A stretch of DNA of 64,000 nt from Qipengyuania algicida. Its GTDB lineage: Bacteria; Pseudomonadota; Alphaproteobacteria; Sphingomonadales; Sphingomonadaceae. This document shows, piece after piece, positions 43,800-52,888 of the stretch (its first letter is position 1; the number at the start of each line of letters is the position of its first letter). Where the stretch lies: assembly GCF_009828025.1 (NCBI RefSeq), contig NZ_WTYA01000012.1:21305-85304 (forward strand), given 5' to 3'. Made by a program: the position numbers and the translations under genes. The notes under the pieces are model-generated. The model did not search any database and had not been told where the DNA came from. It saw only the letters and a list, made by a program, of their open reading frames with translations.

Positions 43800-45350
43800 A
43801 TGCGTATCATTCCTGCCGTCGCCGCCGTTGCTTGCCTTACCTTCGCCCAGCCGGTGCTCGCCCAAGGCCCCCAGAACGCAACGCCCGAACAGCAGCACGA
43901 CAAGGATACCGCCGAGACTATCGCCAAGCATTGGGCCGTGGCCCCGACCGAGGAAACCGAAACCAGCTATACCAGCAGCGCCAACGTCGATGGCCACAGC
44001 ATCGGTTACAAAGCGACCGCCGGAACCCTGACCATCCGCGACGATCAGGGCAAACCCGTCGCCAGCATCTTCTATACCGCCTACACCACCCCCGGCGCGC
44101 ATCGCCCGGTTACCTTCTTCTATAATGGCGGGCCTGGCTCTGCGACTTTGTGGCTGCGCATGGGTTCTTTCGCGCCCGACGCGGTGCTGACCACGGACCC
44201 GGTCGCGGTGGCGCCCGCACCCTACCATATCGGCCCCAACCCCGACACGCTGATCGGGACGACCGACATGGTCTTCATCGATGCTGTCGGCACTGGCTAT
44301 TCGCGCATTCTGGGCGATGCCAAGCCTAAGGATTTCTACGGCGTCGATCAGGACGCGACCGCCTTCACCAAGGCGATCAAGCGCTATCTGACCAAGAACA
44401 AGCGGTGGAGCGATCCCAAATATATCTTCGGTGAAAGCTATGGCACCACAAGATCAGCTGCGCTGGCGCTGCAACTGGAAAACGCGGGCGTCGAGCTGAA
44501 CGGCGTGGTGCTGCTTTCGTCGGTGCTGAACTATGGTGCCAGCCAACCGGGCTACGACACCGAATATATCGGCTATCTGCCCACCTTTGCCGCCGTGGCA
44601 TGGTATCACAATAAGATCGCCGACAAGCCAGCCGATCTGGCGACGTTCGTTGCACAGGCGCGCGCATTTGCGGCTGGCCCCTATGCCAGCGCACTGGCCA
44701 AGGGCACCGACATCACCCGGCAGGAAACCGACCAGATTGCCCGCCAGATGGCGCATTTCACCGGCCTGCCGGTCGATTACATCAAGGACGCCAATCTGCG
44801 CGTTTCGGCCAGCCGTTTCCGCAAGGAATTGTTGCGCGACCAGCGCGAGACGCTGGGCCGGTTCGATGGCCGTTACATGGGCACCGACGTCGATGCCGCG
44901 GGCGAGCGGCCAGGTTACGACCCGTCCGACACCGGCATTTCGGGCGCCTATGTCAGCGGCTTCATGGATCGCCTGACGCGCAAGTTCGATTACAAGACCA
45001 ATCTCGATTACCGGCTGTCGGTGTGGGACACCCGCCCGTGGGACTGGGATTTTTCGCATCAGGGGCCGGACGGTCGGCCGCAGGCGGTGGTCGACGTGGC
45101 CGAAGACCTCGCCCGCGCCATGCGGACCAACCCGCATCTGCACGTACTTTCGCTGAACGGCTATTACGACATGGCCACACCTTTCTTCAAAACCGAATAT
45201 GATCTCAAGCACATGATGCTGCCGGAGAATCTGCGTTCAAACCTGCAGTTCCATTACTACCCGGCAGGGCACATGGTGTATCTGAACCCTGTGGGCCGCC
45301 ACGAGATGCGGCTGGACCTCCAGCGGTTCTACGCCGCGTCAGGCTCGTAA
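43800..45350 (+). CDS. Secreted S10-family serine carboxypeptidase-like peptidase
   Basis: The 516-residue precursor has a signal peptide (IIPAVAAVACLTFAQPVLAQ) and an alpha/beta-hydrolase core. FFYNGGPGSATLW is the oxyanion segment, and the serine is in FGESYGTTRSA (~Ser212). Asp is expected in LNGYYDMATPF and His in PAGHMVYLNPVG. S10 enzymes trim C-terminal residues and act at acidic pH; the bacterial branch is poorly studied, with periplasmic activity inferred. It follows metW after 110 bp and is probably its own unit. The start has no ideal Shine-Dalgarno. Confidence 0.9.
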   Translation: MRIIPAVAAVACLTFAQPVLAQGPQNATPEQQHDKDTAETIAKHWAVAPTEETETSYTSSANVDGHSIGYKATAGTLTIRDDQGKPVASIFYTAYTTPGAHRPVTFFYNGGPGSATLWLRMGSFAPDAVLTTDPVAVAPAPYHIGPNPDTLIGTTDMVFIDAVGTGYSRILGDAKPKDFYGVDQDATAFTKAIKRYLTKNKRWSDPKYIFGESYGTTRSAALALQLENAGVELNGVVLLSSVLNYGASQPGYDTEYIGYLPTFAAVAWYHNKIADKPADLATFVAQARAFAAGPYASALAKGTDITRQETDQIARQMAHFTGLPVDYIKDANLRVSASRFRKELLRDQRETLGRFDGRYMGTDVDAAGERPGYDPSDTGISGAYVSGFMDRLTRKFDYKTNLDYRLSVWDTRPWDWDFSHQGPDGRPQAVVDVAEDLARAMRTNPHLHVLSLNGYYDMATPFFKTEYDLKHMMLPENLRSNLQFHYYPAGHMVYLNPVGRHEMRLDLQRFYAASGS

Positions 45351-45363
45351 TGGGTTTCGGCGG

Positions 45364-45540
45364 CTAGCGCTCGCGCCCGGCCTTCACCAGCGCGAACCCG
45401 GCAAATCCGCTGATCGCCAGCGCGATTACGAAGCCGATTCCCGCGCCCCAGATCGCGCTCGACGATCCGCCCAGCCAGCCGCCGATCAATCCTCCGACGA
45501 TCGGCAGGATAACAAGCAGCAGGCACCCGATGACCGCCAT
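45364..45540 (-). CDS. Small hydrophobic membrane protein (58 residues)
   Basis: A 58-residue frame with glycine-rich hydrophobic segments (CLLLVILPIVGGLIGGWLGG and IWGAGIGFVIALAISGFAG) forms two probable helices and ends with a basic tail KAGRER. It starts 9 bp past the formylglutathione hydrolase stop and has AGGGCGG upstream, so it is probably the last gene of that operon. It is short and of unknown function, but looks coding. Confidence 0.6.
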   Translation of the reverse strand: MAVIGCLLLVILPIVGGLIGGWLGGSSSAIWGAGIGFVIALAISGFAGFALVKAGRER

Positions 45541-45549
45541 CGCGCCGCC

Positions 45550-46392
45550 CTAGCCCAGACGCTCGGCGTGCCAGTCGATATGGTCGGCCATGAAGGTTGA
45601 GATGAAATAATAGGAGTGGTCGTACCCCTCCTGCATCCGAATGTCCGCAGCAATGCCAGCTTCACGGCAAGCCGTCTCCAGCCTCTCCGTCTGCAATTGT
45701 TCGGTGAGAAAATTGTCGGCTGTGCCCTGATCGACCAATAGTTCGGCCACGCGTGCGCCATCCTCGATCAGCGCCACCGCGTCATATTCGCGCCACGCCT
45801 TGCGGTCGTCGCCTAAATAGCGCGGCAGGGCCTTCTCGCCCCACGGCACCTGACTCGGCGCGACGATCGGAGCGAAGGCGCTGACCGAGCGAAAACGATC
45901 GGGATTGCGCAGGCCGATCGTCAGCGCGCCGTGGCCGCCCATCGAATGACCGGTGATCCCCTGACGCGCCATGTCGACCTGGAAATTCGCCGCGACCAGT
46001 TCGGGCAATTCGCGCTCGATATAGCTGCGCATCCGGTAATGCCGTGCCCAGGGTTCACGCGTCGCATCGAGGTAAAAGCCTGCGCCCTTGCCGAAATCAT
46101 ATTCATCCTGTGCATCGGGCACATCGTCACCGCGCGGGCTGGTATCGGGCGCGACGAAGATGATCCCGTGCCGTGCACAGGCAGCGCGGTACTCGCCCTT
46201 CTCCATGACGTTGGCATGGGTGCAGGTGAGGCCTGACAGATACCACAGCACCGGCAGTTTCGTGCCTGGCTCATGCGGCGGGACATAGACCGCGAAGGTC
46301 ATGTCGGTGCCGGTTTCGGCGGAGGCATGGGTGTAGACCCCCTGCACTCCGCCGAAAGCGCGATTTTCGGAAGTTGTTTCGAGTGTGGTCAC
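45550..46392 (-). CDS. fghA: S-formylglutathione hydrolase (FghA/FrmB)
   Basis: The 280-residue esterase-D-type hydrolase shows LWYLSGLTCTHANVMEK, PDTSPRGDDVPDAQDEYDFG and a nucleophile Ser150 in GITGHSMGGHGAL. The Asp lies in LVDQGTADNFL and the His in GYDHSYYF. It splits S-formylglutathione to formate and glutathione, the second step of formaldehyde detoxification. Its start overlaps the VOC gene stop by 4 bp. It sits in one strand unit with the formaldehyde dehydrogenase gene, which runs first. Confidence 0.95.
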   Translation of the reverse strand: MTTLETTSENRAFGGVQGVYTHASAETGTDMTFAVYVPPHEPGTKLPVLWYLSGLTCTHANVMEKGEYRAACARHGIIFVAPDTSPRGDDVPDAQDEYDFGKGAGFYLDATREPWARHYRMRSYIERELPELVAANFQVDMARQGITGHSMGGHGALTIGLRNPDRFRSVSAFAPIVAPSQVPWGEKALPRYLGDDRKAWREYDAVALIEDGARVAELLVDQGTADNFLTEQLQTERLETACREAGIAADIRMQEGYDHSYYFISTFMADHIDWHAERLG

Positions 46393-46781
46393 GCTCCGCG
46401 ATGAATCCCGCAGATCTTGTGCCCGTCGAGGTCGCGGAAATAGGACAGGTGCATCGGCCCCATCGCGCCTTCGCGCAGCCCCGGCGGATTTTCGATGCTC
46501 GTGGCGCCATTGGCGATGGCGACATCGTGCAATTCCTTGACCTGTTCGGGCGAGTTGCAGGCAAAGCCGATGGTCATGCCGTTGGCGCAGGTCGCCTCTT
46601 CGTCATTGATCGGCTCGCTCAGCGCAAGAGTGCCGCCATTGTGCATGAAGAACACGCGCTTGTGACCGCTGGCTGCGGTATTGTCCATCGAACCCTGGAC
46701 ACCCAGCACGGCCAGAACCTTTTCGTAAAAGGCCTTGGACTTCTCGATATCGTTGGTGCCGATCATGATGTGACTGAACAT
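46389..46781 (-). CDS. VOC-family (glyoxalase-like) protein
   Basis: The 130-residue VOC-fold protein starts MFSHIMIGTNDIEKSKAFY and ends HLSYFRDLDGHKICGIHRG, a typical metal-binding edge pair (His and Glu/Asp positions). The substrate is unknown. It is translationally coupled to fghA by a 4-bp overlap, so a role in handling glutathione adducts or other aldehydes is a fair guess. The start has AAGGAGAGAAG upstream. Confidence 0.85.
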   Translation of the reverse strand: MFSHIMIGTNDIEKSKAFYEKVLAVLGVQGSMDNTAASGHKRVFFMHNGGTLALSEPINDEEATCANGMTIGFACNSPEQVKELHDVAIANGATSIENPPGLREGAMGPMHLSYFRDLDGHKICGIHRGA

Positions 46782-46798
46782 GGCGCTTCTCTCCTTGG

Positions 46799-47151
46799 TT
46801 ATGCGTCCACTGCAATTGTTGCAGTGGCGGGGTCTCCGGTATTCGGACTGTTGGCAGGGTCGAGCAGCATCGCCGCGACCTCGCCGTGGCGAGCATTGGG
46901 GCGATGTTCGATCCCTGCGGGAATGACGATCAATTCGCCCTCGCGCAGCGTTTCGGTGCGATCACGGAATTCGATCTCCACCACACCCGAAACGATCAGG
47001 AACAGCTCGTCATGCGTATGGCTGTGCCAGTCGAACGCGCCCTCAAGCTTGGCGAGGCGTATTTCATGGCCTTCGTATCGCGCGATGATGCGCGGCGCCC
47101 AATGGTCGGAAAACCCGGCCAGCTTTTCGGCGATGTTGACCGGAACCGGCA

Positions 47152-47152
<1 letters not shown>
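46799..47152 (-). CDS. Cupin-domain protein in the formaldehyde operon
   Basis: The 117-residue protein is a single cupin barrel: motif 1 FDWHSHTHDELFLIVSG and motif 2 LIVIPAGIEHRPNARHG with the expected metal-binding His/Glu residues. The function is unknown. Its ATG overlaps the last base of the dehydrogenase stop, so it is coupled. Together with the VOC gene it separates the two detoxification enzymes, which is unusual. A TTG at 47155 is an unlikely start. Confidence 0.85.
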
Positions 47153-48267
<1,115 letters not shown>

Positions 48268-48366
48268 GGGGATCTGATCTCCTTGATTGCGATGGTGGCC
48301 TAAAGGAGGCTTCGACAAGCCGCAAGCGTCGCTTGCGGTTCAGCTTCGCCGCGCTAGGGAGGCGGC

Positions 48367-48720
48367 ATGATACTCGCTCTCGCATCCGCCCTTGTGCTTG
48401 CCGCCACTCCGGCTCAGGCAGCGCCCGCCCCGCAGCTCGACAATGCGCAGCAGACTTCGCTCAAATGCGCGATCACCTTGTCGATCGGCACCGAATTGCA
48501 GCGCCGCGGCGATCCGGTCGCGGCCGGGTGGCCCCCGCTGGGCGACCGCGCGCGTGAGTTCTTCGTCCGGGTGATGGCGCAATTGATGGACGACACCGGG
48601 ATGACCCACGATCAGGTCGCCGCGTTGGTCCGCAAACAGAGCAAACTGCTTGCCGACAAGAATGTCGTCTCCCGCGCAATGCCCGGTTGCGTCGAGCTGA
48701 TGAAAGACTCCGGCGTCTGA
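48367..48720 (+). CDS. Secreted protein of unknown function with two Cys
   Basis: The 117-residue precursor has a signal peptide (LALASALVLAATPAQA). The mature part shows a short conserved-looking core QTSLKCAITLSIGTELQRRG and a C-terminal Cys in MPGCVELMKDSGV, which may form a disulfide. No family is recognised. It lies divergent from frmA with ~100 bp between. A GGGAGGCGGC precedes the start. Confidence 0.65.
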   Translation: MILALASALVLAATPAQAAPAPQLDNAQQTSLKCAITLSIGTELQRRGDPVAAGWPPLGDRAREFFVRVMAQLMDDTGMTHDQVAALVRKQSKLLADKNVVSRAMPGCVELMKDSGV

Positions 48721-48784
48721 TTTTCAGCCTCGATTAAGGTGGTCATCGCCAATGATCAAAGCTCCGGAAACGTGCGAGTTGCCG

Positions 48785-49219
48785 ATGCGAAATATTCTGA
48801 TTGCCATCACAGGACTGTGCCTGTCTGCGCCAGCACTTGCGCATGATCCTGAGCCGCTGCCACCTGCTGCGCCCAGCGCGGCGGCAGAAGATGTCGCAAG
48901 GACACTTGGCGATCCGGTTCGCCAGCAGGCACTTGCCCGCACGCTCTCGACGATGAGCGATGTTATCCTCGACATACCGCTCGCTCCGATCGCGCGCCCG
49001 CTGGCCGAGGCTGCGGGGCAGGATCCCCGCTCCATCGACCCTGATATGACGCTGCGCCAGATGGCGCCCGGCGCTGGCGAAGTCTCCGGCGCGATCCGGC
49101 ATGACCTGCCGCGCGCGATGGACCGGATGGCGCAGATGAGCGATGCCATCGCGCGGCTCGCCCCCGCCTTGCAGGCCGCCGCGCGCGAATTTGCCGACGC
49201 GCTGCCCCCGCAGCAATAA
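48785..49219 (+). CDS. Secreted helical protein of unknown function
   Basis: The 144-residue precursor has a signal peptide (ILIAITGLCLSAPALA) and a largely alpha-helical mature part with Ala-rich repeats (LTTMSDVILDIPLAPIARPL-like). The start at 48785 was chosen over the upstream 48752 because the signal peptide begins there. It is 64 bp after the previous secreted protein and may share its transcript. No function can be given. Confidence 0.65.
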   Translation: MRNILIAITGLCLSAPALAHDPEPLPPAAPSAAAEDVARTLGDPVRQQALARTLSTMSDVILDIPLAPIARPLAEAAGQDPRSIDPDMTLRQMAPGAGEVSGAIRHDLPRAMDRMAQMSDAIARLAPALQAAAREFADALPPQQ

Positions 49220-49300
49220 AATCAATTCCGTAAATTTGCCGCCACACTCACACAGCGGTGGATTTCACCGCCAGCTTCGGGCAGAGACCATGTCCGTCGT

Positions 49301-49972
49301 ATGTGGCAATTGCACCAATTCCCCCTGTGCCCCTTCAGCCGCAAGGTGCGCATTGTGATGGGCGAGAAGAACCTCGCCTATGAACTGGTGCGCGAAAATC
49401 CCTGGGACAAGCGCGACGAGCTGTGGCAGCTCAACCACGCCGGACGCATCCCCGTGCTCCACGATACGACACGCGGAACCACTATCGCGGACAGCCGCGC
49501 AATTTGCGAATTTCTCGAGGAAATGGTCGACCGCGCGCCGATGCTTTCGGGCAACAGCGCCACCCGTGCGGAAATCCGCCGACTGGTCGCGCTGTTCGAC
49601 GAGAACTTCTTTCAGGACGTCACCGCGCCGCTGCTTGAGGAAAAGCTCGCCAAACGGCTGATGCTGCGCCAGCCGCCCGATTCGCGTGCGTTGCGCGAGG
49701 CGATGAAATCGGCCCACGGACATCTCGACTACATCGACTGGCTGGTCGATACGCGCGCCTGGCTCGGCGGATCGATGCTCAGCCTCGCCGATATGGCCGC
49801 CGCTGCACAGATTTCCGTCGCCGACTATCTCGGCGGGATCGACTGGGCGGGCCATGAACAGGCGCGCACCTGGTATGCGGTGGTCAAGAGCCGCCCCAGC
49901 TTCCGCCCGTTGCTGACCGAAAAGATCGAGGGGATCCCGCCGCCCGCGCACTATGCCATGGTCGATGGCTAG
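49301..49972 (+). CDS. fzlA: FzlA-like glutathione S-transferase-fold protein (FtsZ-associated)
   Basis: The 223-residue protein has an N-terminal thioredoxin-like domain (FPLCPFSRKVRIVMGEKNL, NHAGRIPVLHD, IADSRAICEFLEE) and a helical GST-C domain (ENFFQDVTAPLLEEKLAKRL, WLGGSMLSLADMAAAAQIS). The C-terminus ends SRPSFRPLLTEKIEGIPPP, HYAMVDG. The length, tail and block pattern resemble FzlA, the essential Caulobacter protein that curves FtsZ and links it to septal wall synthesis; no glutathione activity is implied. A general GST remains possible. It is followed by msrB and a PBP1A gene. Confidence 0.72.
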   Translation: MWQLHQFPLCPFSRKVRIVMGEKNLAYELVRENPWDKRDELWQLNHAGRIPVLHDTTRGTTIADSRAICEFLEEMVDRAPMLSGNSATRAEIRRLVALFDENFFQDVTAPLLEEKLAKRLMLRQPPDSRALREAMKSAHGHLDYIDWLVDTRAWLGGSMLSLADMAAAAQISVADYLGGIDWAGHEQARTWYAVVKSRPSFRPLLTEKIEGIPPPAHYAMVDG

Positions 49973-50032
49973 GGCCGGGCGCTTGCCGCACTCTCGCACC
50001 ACACCATATTGCTCAGCGAAAGGAACAAGACG

Positions 50033-50431
50033 ATGACCTACAAGCTTGAACTGAGCGATGCGGAATGGCGCGAACGCCTGACGCCCGAACAATATCACGT
50101 GCTGCGCGAGAAGGGCACCGAAAGAGCCTTTACCGGCGCATATGACAAGAACAAGCAAGCAGGCGAATATCACTGCGCTGCCTGCGGGCAATTGCTGTTC
50201 GCCAGCAACGAAAAATTCGACAGCGGCTGCGGCTGGCCCAGCTTCACCGCACCGGCGGAAGGCGACGTGGTCGAGGAACAGCGCGACACCAGCCATGGCA
50301 TGATCCGCACCGAAGTATTGTGCTCGAAATGCGAAGGTCATCTGGGCCATGTCTTCCCCGATGGCCCAGGCGAAAATGGCTTGCGCTATTGCATCAACAG
50401 CGCCGCCCTCGCCTTCGAGCCCGAGGACTGA
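50033..50431 (+). CDS. msrB: Peptide-methionine (R)-S-oxide reductase MsrB
   Basis: The 132-residue enzyme reduces methionine-R-sulfoxide in proteins. It has zinc ligands C48/C51 (HCAACG) and C97/C100 ([10 protein letters not shown]), GCGWPSF, and catalytic Cys120 in [12 protein letters not shown]. Its length is normal and it is not fused to MsrA. The start at 50033 is supported by AAAGGAAC; an upstream in-frame ATG (50009) is less likely. It lies 60 bp after fzlA and ~100 bp before the PBP1A gene. Confidence 0.96.
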   Translation: MTYKLELSDAEWRERLTPEQYHVLREKGTERAFTGAYDKNKQAGEYHCAACGQLLFASNEKFDSGCGWPSFTAPAEGDVVEEQRDTSHGMIRTEVLCSKCEGHLGHVFPDGPGENGLRYCINSAALAFEPED

Positions 50432-50534
50432 TACCCGTTACCGCAGACCGATCGTTCACGATCGGTTATGGCTCGCCGCGCCATGACCGAACGGATATGC
50501 AGCGCGCGGCAGACTAGAGTGATCCGGGAGCGTA

Positions 50535-52799
50535 ATGGACAAACGGGGTAGCCGCCGGGAACGCGCGGAACGGAAGAAGCGGGCCGATCAGTCCGCGCGC
50601 AACCGCAATGGCGGCAGGAAGCAGCGCAGCTGGCTGAAGCGCCTGCTTATTTGGGGCGGTGCGCTGGCCTTGCTCGGTGCGCTGTTCCTTGGTCTCGCAG
50701 TTGCCTTCGCGGCGCGTTCGCTGCCCAGCTTCTATCAGCTGAAAGCCACGCAGGTGGGCCAGACGATCGTCGTGCGCGCCCGCGATGGTAGTGAAATCGT
50801 CGAGCTCGGGCCGAGTTACGGCCAATGGCTCAGCTCCGGCCAGATCCCGCAGGTGATGAAGGACGCGCTGGTTTCGACCGAAGACCGGCGCTTTTATTCG
50901 CATTTCGGCATCGACCCGATCGGCCTGGTGCGCGCAGTTTACACAGCGGTAACCGGCGATCGGCGCGTTTCGGCGACCTCCACGATCACGCAGCAGCTTG
51001 CCCGCAACCTGTTCCTCAACAACAACCGCTCGCTCGACCGCAAGGCGCGTGAAGCGGTGCTGGCGATGGCGCTGGAAGCCAAGTTCACCAAGCAGCAGAT
51101 CCTCGAACTCTACCTCAACAAGGTCTATTTCGGTGGCGGTGCCTATGGCATCGATGCCGCCAGCCGCAAATTCTTCAGCCACCCCGCAACCCACCTGACC
51201 GCCCCGGAGGCGGCAATCATTGCGGGCATGGTGAAGGCGCCAAGCCATTATTCGCCCACCTCCGACGTACACGCCGCGATCGCGCGGGCGCGCGTCGTGC
51301 TCAAGCTGATGGAACAGCAAGGCAAGATCACGCCGGAGCAGGCCGCGATCGACCCCTCCACCGTCAATCTCAAGCAGGAACTGGGCGGCAATTCGGTGCG
51401 CTATTTCACCGATTGGGCGCTGCCCCAGCTCGATCTGCTGATCCCGCAGACCAACGAACCGATCCAGGTCTGGACCACGCTCGATCCGGGTATGCAGAAA
51501 GCGGCAGCGGCGGCGATACAGAGCAATGTCCCCAAGGGCACGCAGGGTGCGCTCGTCAGCATGGATCGCGATGGCGCTGTACTGGCGCTTGTGGGCGGCA
51601 CCGATTACGTCAAGACCAACTACAACCGCGCGACCGACGCGATGCGCCAGCCGGGCTCGGCGTGGAAGCTGTTCGTCTATCTCGCAGCGTTGGAATCGGG
51701 CTACAAGCCTGACGACATGGTGGTCGATACGCCGGTCACGATCGACGGCTGGAGCCCCAAGAACTCGAATGGCAAGTTCGTCGGCCAGGTCGATTTGCGC
51801 AGCGCCTTTGCCTATTCGATCAACACCATCGCGGCCCAGCTTGGCAATGAAGTCGGCTTCGGCACCGTCGCCAGCATGGCGCGGCGGCTGGGTATCACCA
51901 CACCTATCGCGACCTATCCTTCGATGGTGCTGGGATCGAACGAAGTGCGCCTGATCGACATGACCCGCGCCTATGCCGTGGTCGGCAACAAGGGTCAGGC
52001 AATCGAACCCTATGGCATCGTCAAGGTGACCGGCTCCAATGGCGACGTGCTGTACCAGCACCAGCCGTCGGCGCAGACCCAGCTGATTCCCGACTACGTC
52101 GATGCCGAGATGACCGACCTGCTGCAAACGGCGGTAAACACCGGCACCGGGCGCGCGGCACAAATCGGCCGTCCGGTGGCGGGTAAAACCGGCACCACCA
52201 GCTCCAACAAGGATGGCTATTTCGTCGGCTTTTCGAGCGGGATCACCACCGGTGTGTGGATGGGCCGGGACGATAACAAACGCGTTGCCGGCCTCTATGG
52301 CGGGACGGCTCCCGCCAAGGCGTTCTCTGCCTATATGCGCTACGCGGTGAAGGATCGCCCGGTCGAGCAGTTCCAGACCGAGCTCAAGCTGCCCGACTGG
52401 CAGGTCGAGCCGGACGAGGAGCAAATGCAGGGTAATCCCGACGATTACTATTTCATCGACAATCAGGGCAATCTGATCGAGCGCGGCAACGGCCAGCCGG
52501 CCCCGCTTGACGGGCGCCGCGACCAGCCTGCTTTCGGTGTCGATGGCGAACAGGGTGCCAATGGCAATCCTCCCGACGACGGCAGCAATCCAGGCGACGC
52601 GCCGCAAGCGGCAAGCGATGATTTCCTGCGTCGGGCCACGGGCGGCGCGGCGGGGCAGCAGCAACAGCCGCGCCAGCCGAGCCCGGCGCCCAGCGGGCAA
52701 ACTCGTAACCAGCCGCGCGTCATTTTGCCGTCCCCGAGCCCCTCGCCCAGAGGAGCGGCTCGCCCACAGGCAAACCCCAGCCCCCGCACCCAGCAATAA
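50535..52799 (+). CDS. Bifunctional penicillin-binding protein 1A (transglycosylase/transpeptidase)
   Basis: The 754-residue protein has a basic cytoplasmic N-terminus and one anchor helix (WGGALALLGALFLGLAVAFA). The GT51 transglycosylase has EDRRFYSHFGIDPIGLVRA and TSTITQQLARNLFL. The transpeptidase has SAWK (Ser375) where SxxK is needed, SIN and KTGTT near 551. A low-complexity Pro/Gln-rich tail follows. It polymerises and cross-links peptidoglycan in the periplasm. It follows fzlA and msrB, which makes a division-linked role plausible. The start lies at a GGGAGCG-type site. Confidence 0.94.
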   Translation: MDKRGSRRERAERKKRADQSARNRNGGRKQRSWLKRLLIWGGALALLGALFLGLAVAFAARSLPSFYQLKATQVGQTIVVRARDGSEIVELGPSYGQWLSSGQIPQVMKDALVSTEDRRFYSHFGIDPIGLVRAVYTAVTGDRRVSATSTITQQLARNLFLNNNRSLDRKAREAVLAMALEAKFTKQQILELYLNKVYFGGGAYGIDAASRKFFSHPATHLTAPEAAIIAGMVKAPSHYSPTSDVHAAIARARVVLKLMEQQGKITPEQAAIDPSTVNLKQELGGNSVRYFTDWALPQLDLLIPQTNEPIQVWTTLDPGMQKAAAAAIQSNVPKGTQGALVSMDRDGAVLALVGGTDYVKTNYNRATDAMRQPGSAWKLFVYLAALESGYKPDDMVVDTPVTIDGWSPKNSNGKFVGQVDLRSAFAYSINTIAAQLGNEVGFGTVASMARRLGITTPIATYPSMVLGSNEVRLIDMTRAYAVVGNKGQAIEPYGIVKVTGSNGDVLYQHQPSAQTQLIPDYVDAEMTDLLQTAVNTGTGRAAQIGRPVAGKTGTTSSNKDGYFVGFSSGITTGVWMGRDDNKRVAGLYGGTAPAKAFSAYMRYAVKDRPVEQFQTELKLPDWQVEPDEEQMQGNPDDYYFIDNQGNLIERGNGQPAPLDGRRDQPAFGVDGEQGANGNPPDDGSNPGDAPQAASDDFLRRATGGAAGQQQQPRQPSPAPSGQTRNQPRVILPSPSPSPRGAARPQANPSPRTQQ

Positions 52800-52828
52800 G
52801 CGCCATTCCCGCAGCTTCGAGCAAAGAA

Positions 52829-52860
52829 AAACCCTCCCGCAGCGGCCTGCGGGAGGGTTT
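52829..52860. terminator. Bidirectional intrinsic terminator between PBP1A and degP
   Basis: AAACCCTCCCGCAG (52829-52842) and CTGCGGGAGGGTTT (52847-52860) are a perfect 14-bp stem around a 4-nt loop. A T-run follows on the minus strand (AAAAA on plus before it), and three Ts on the plus strand. It lies between converging genes. Confidence 0.9.
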
Positions 52861-52888
52861 CGGGTAGCGCGGCTTTCGCCGCTATAGC

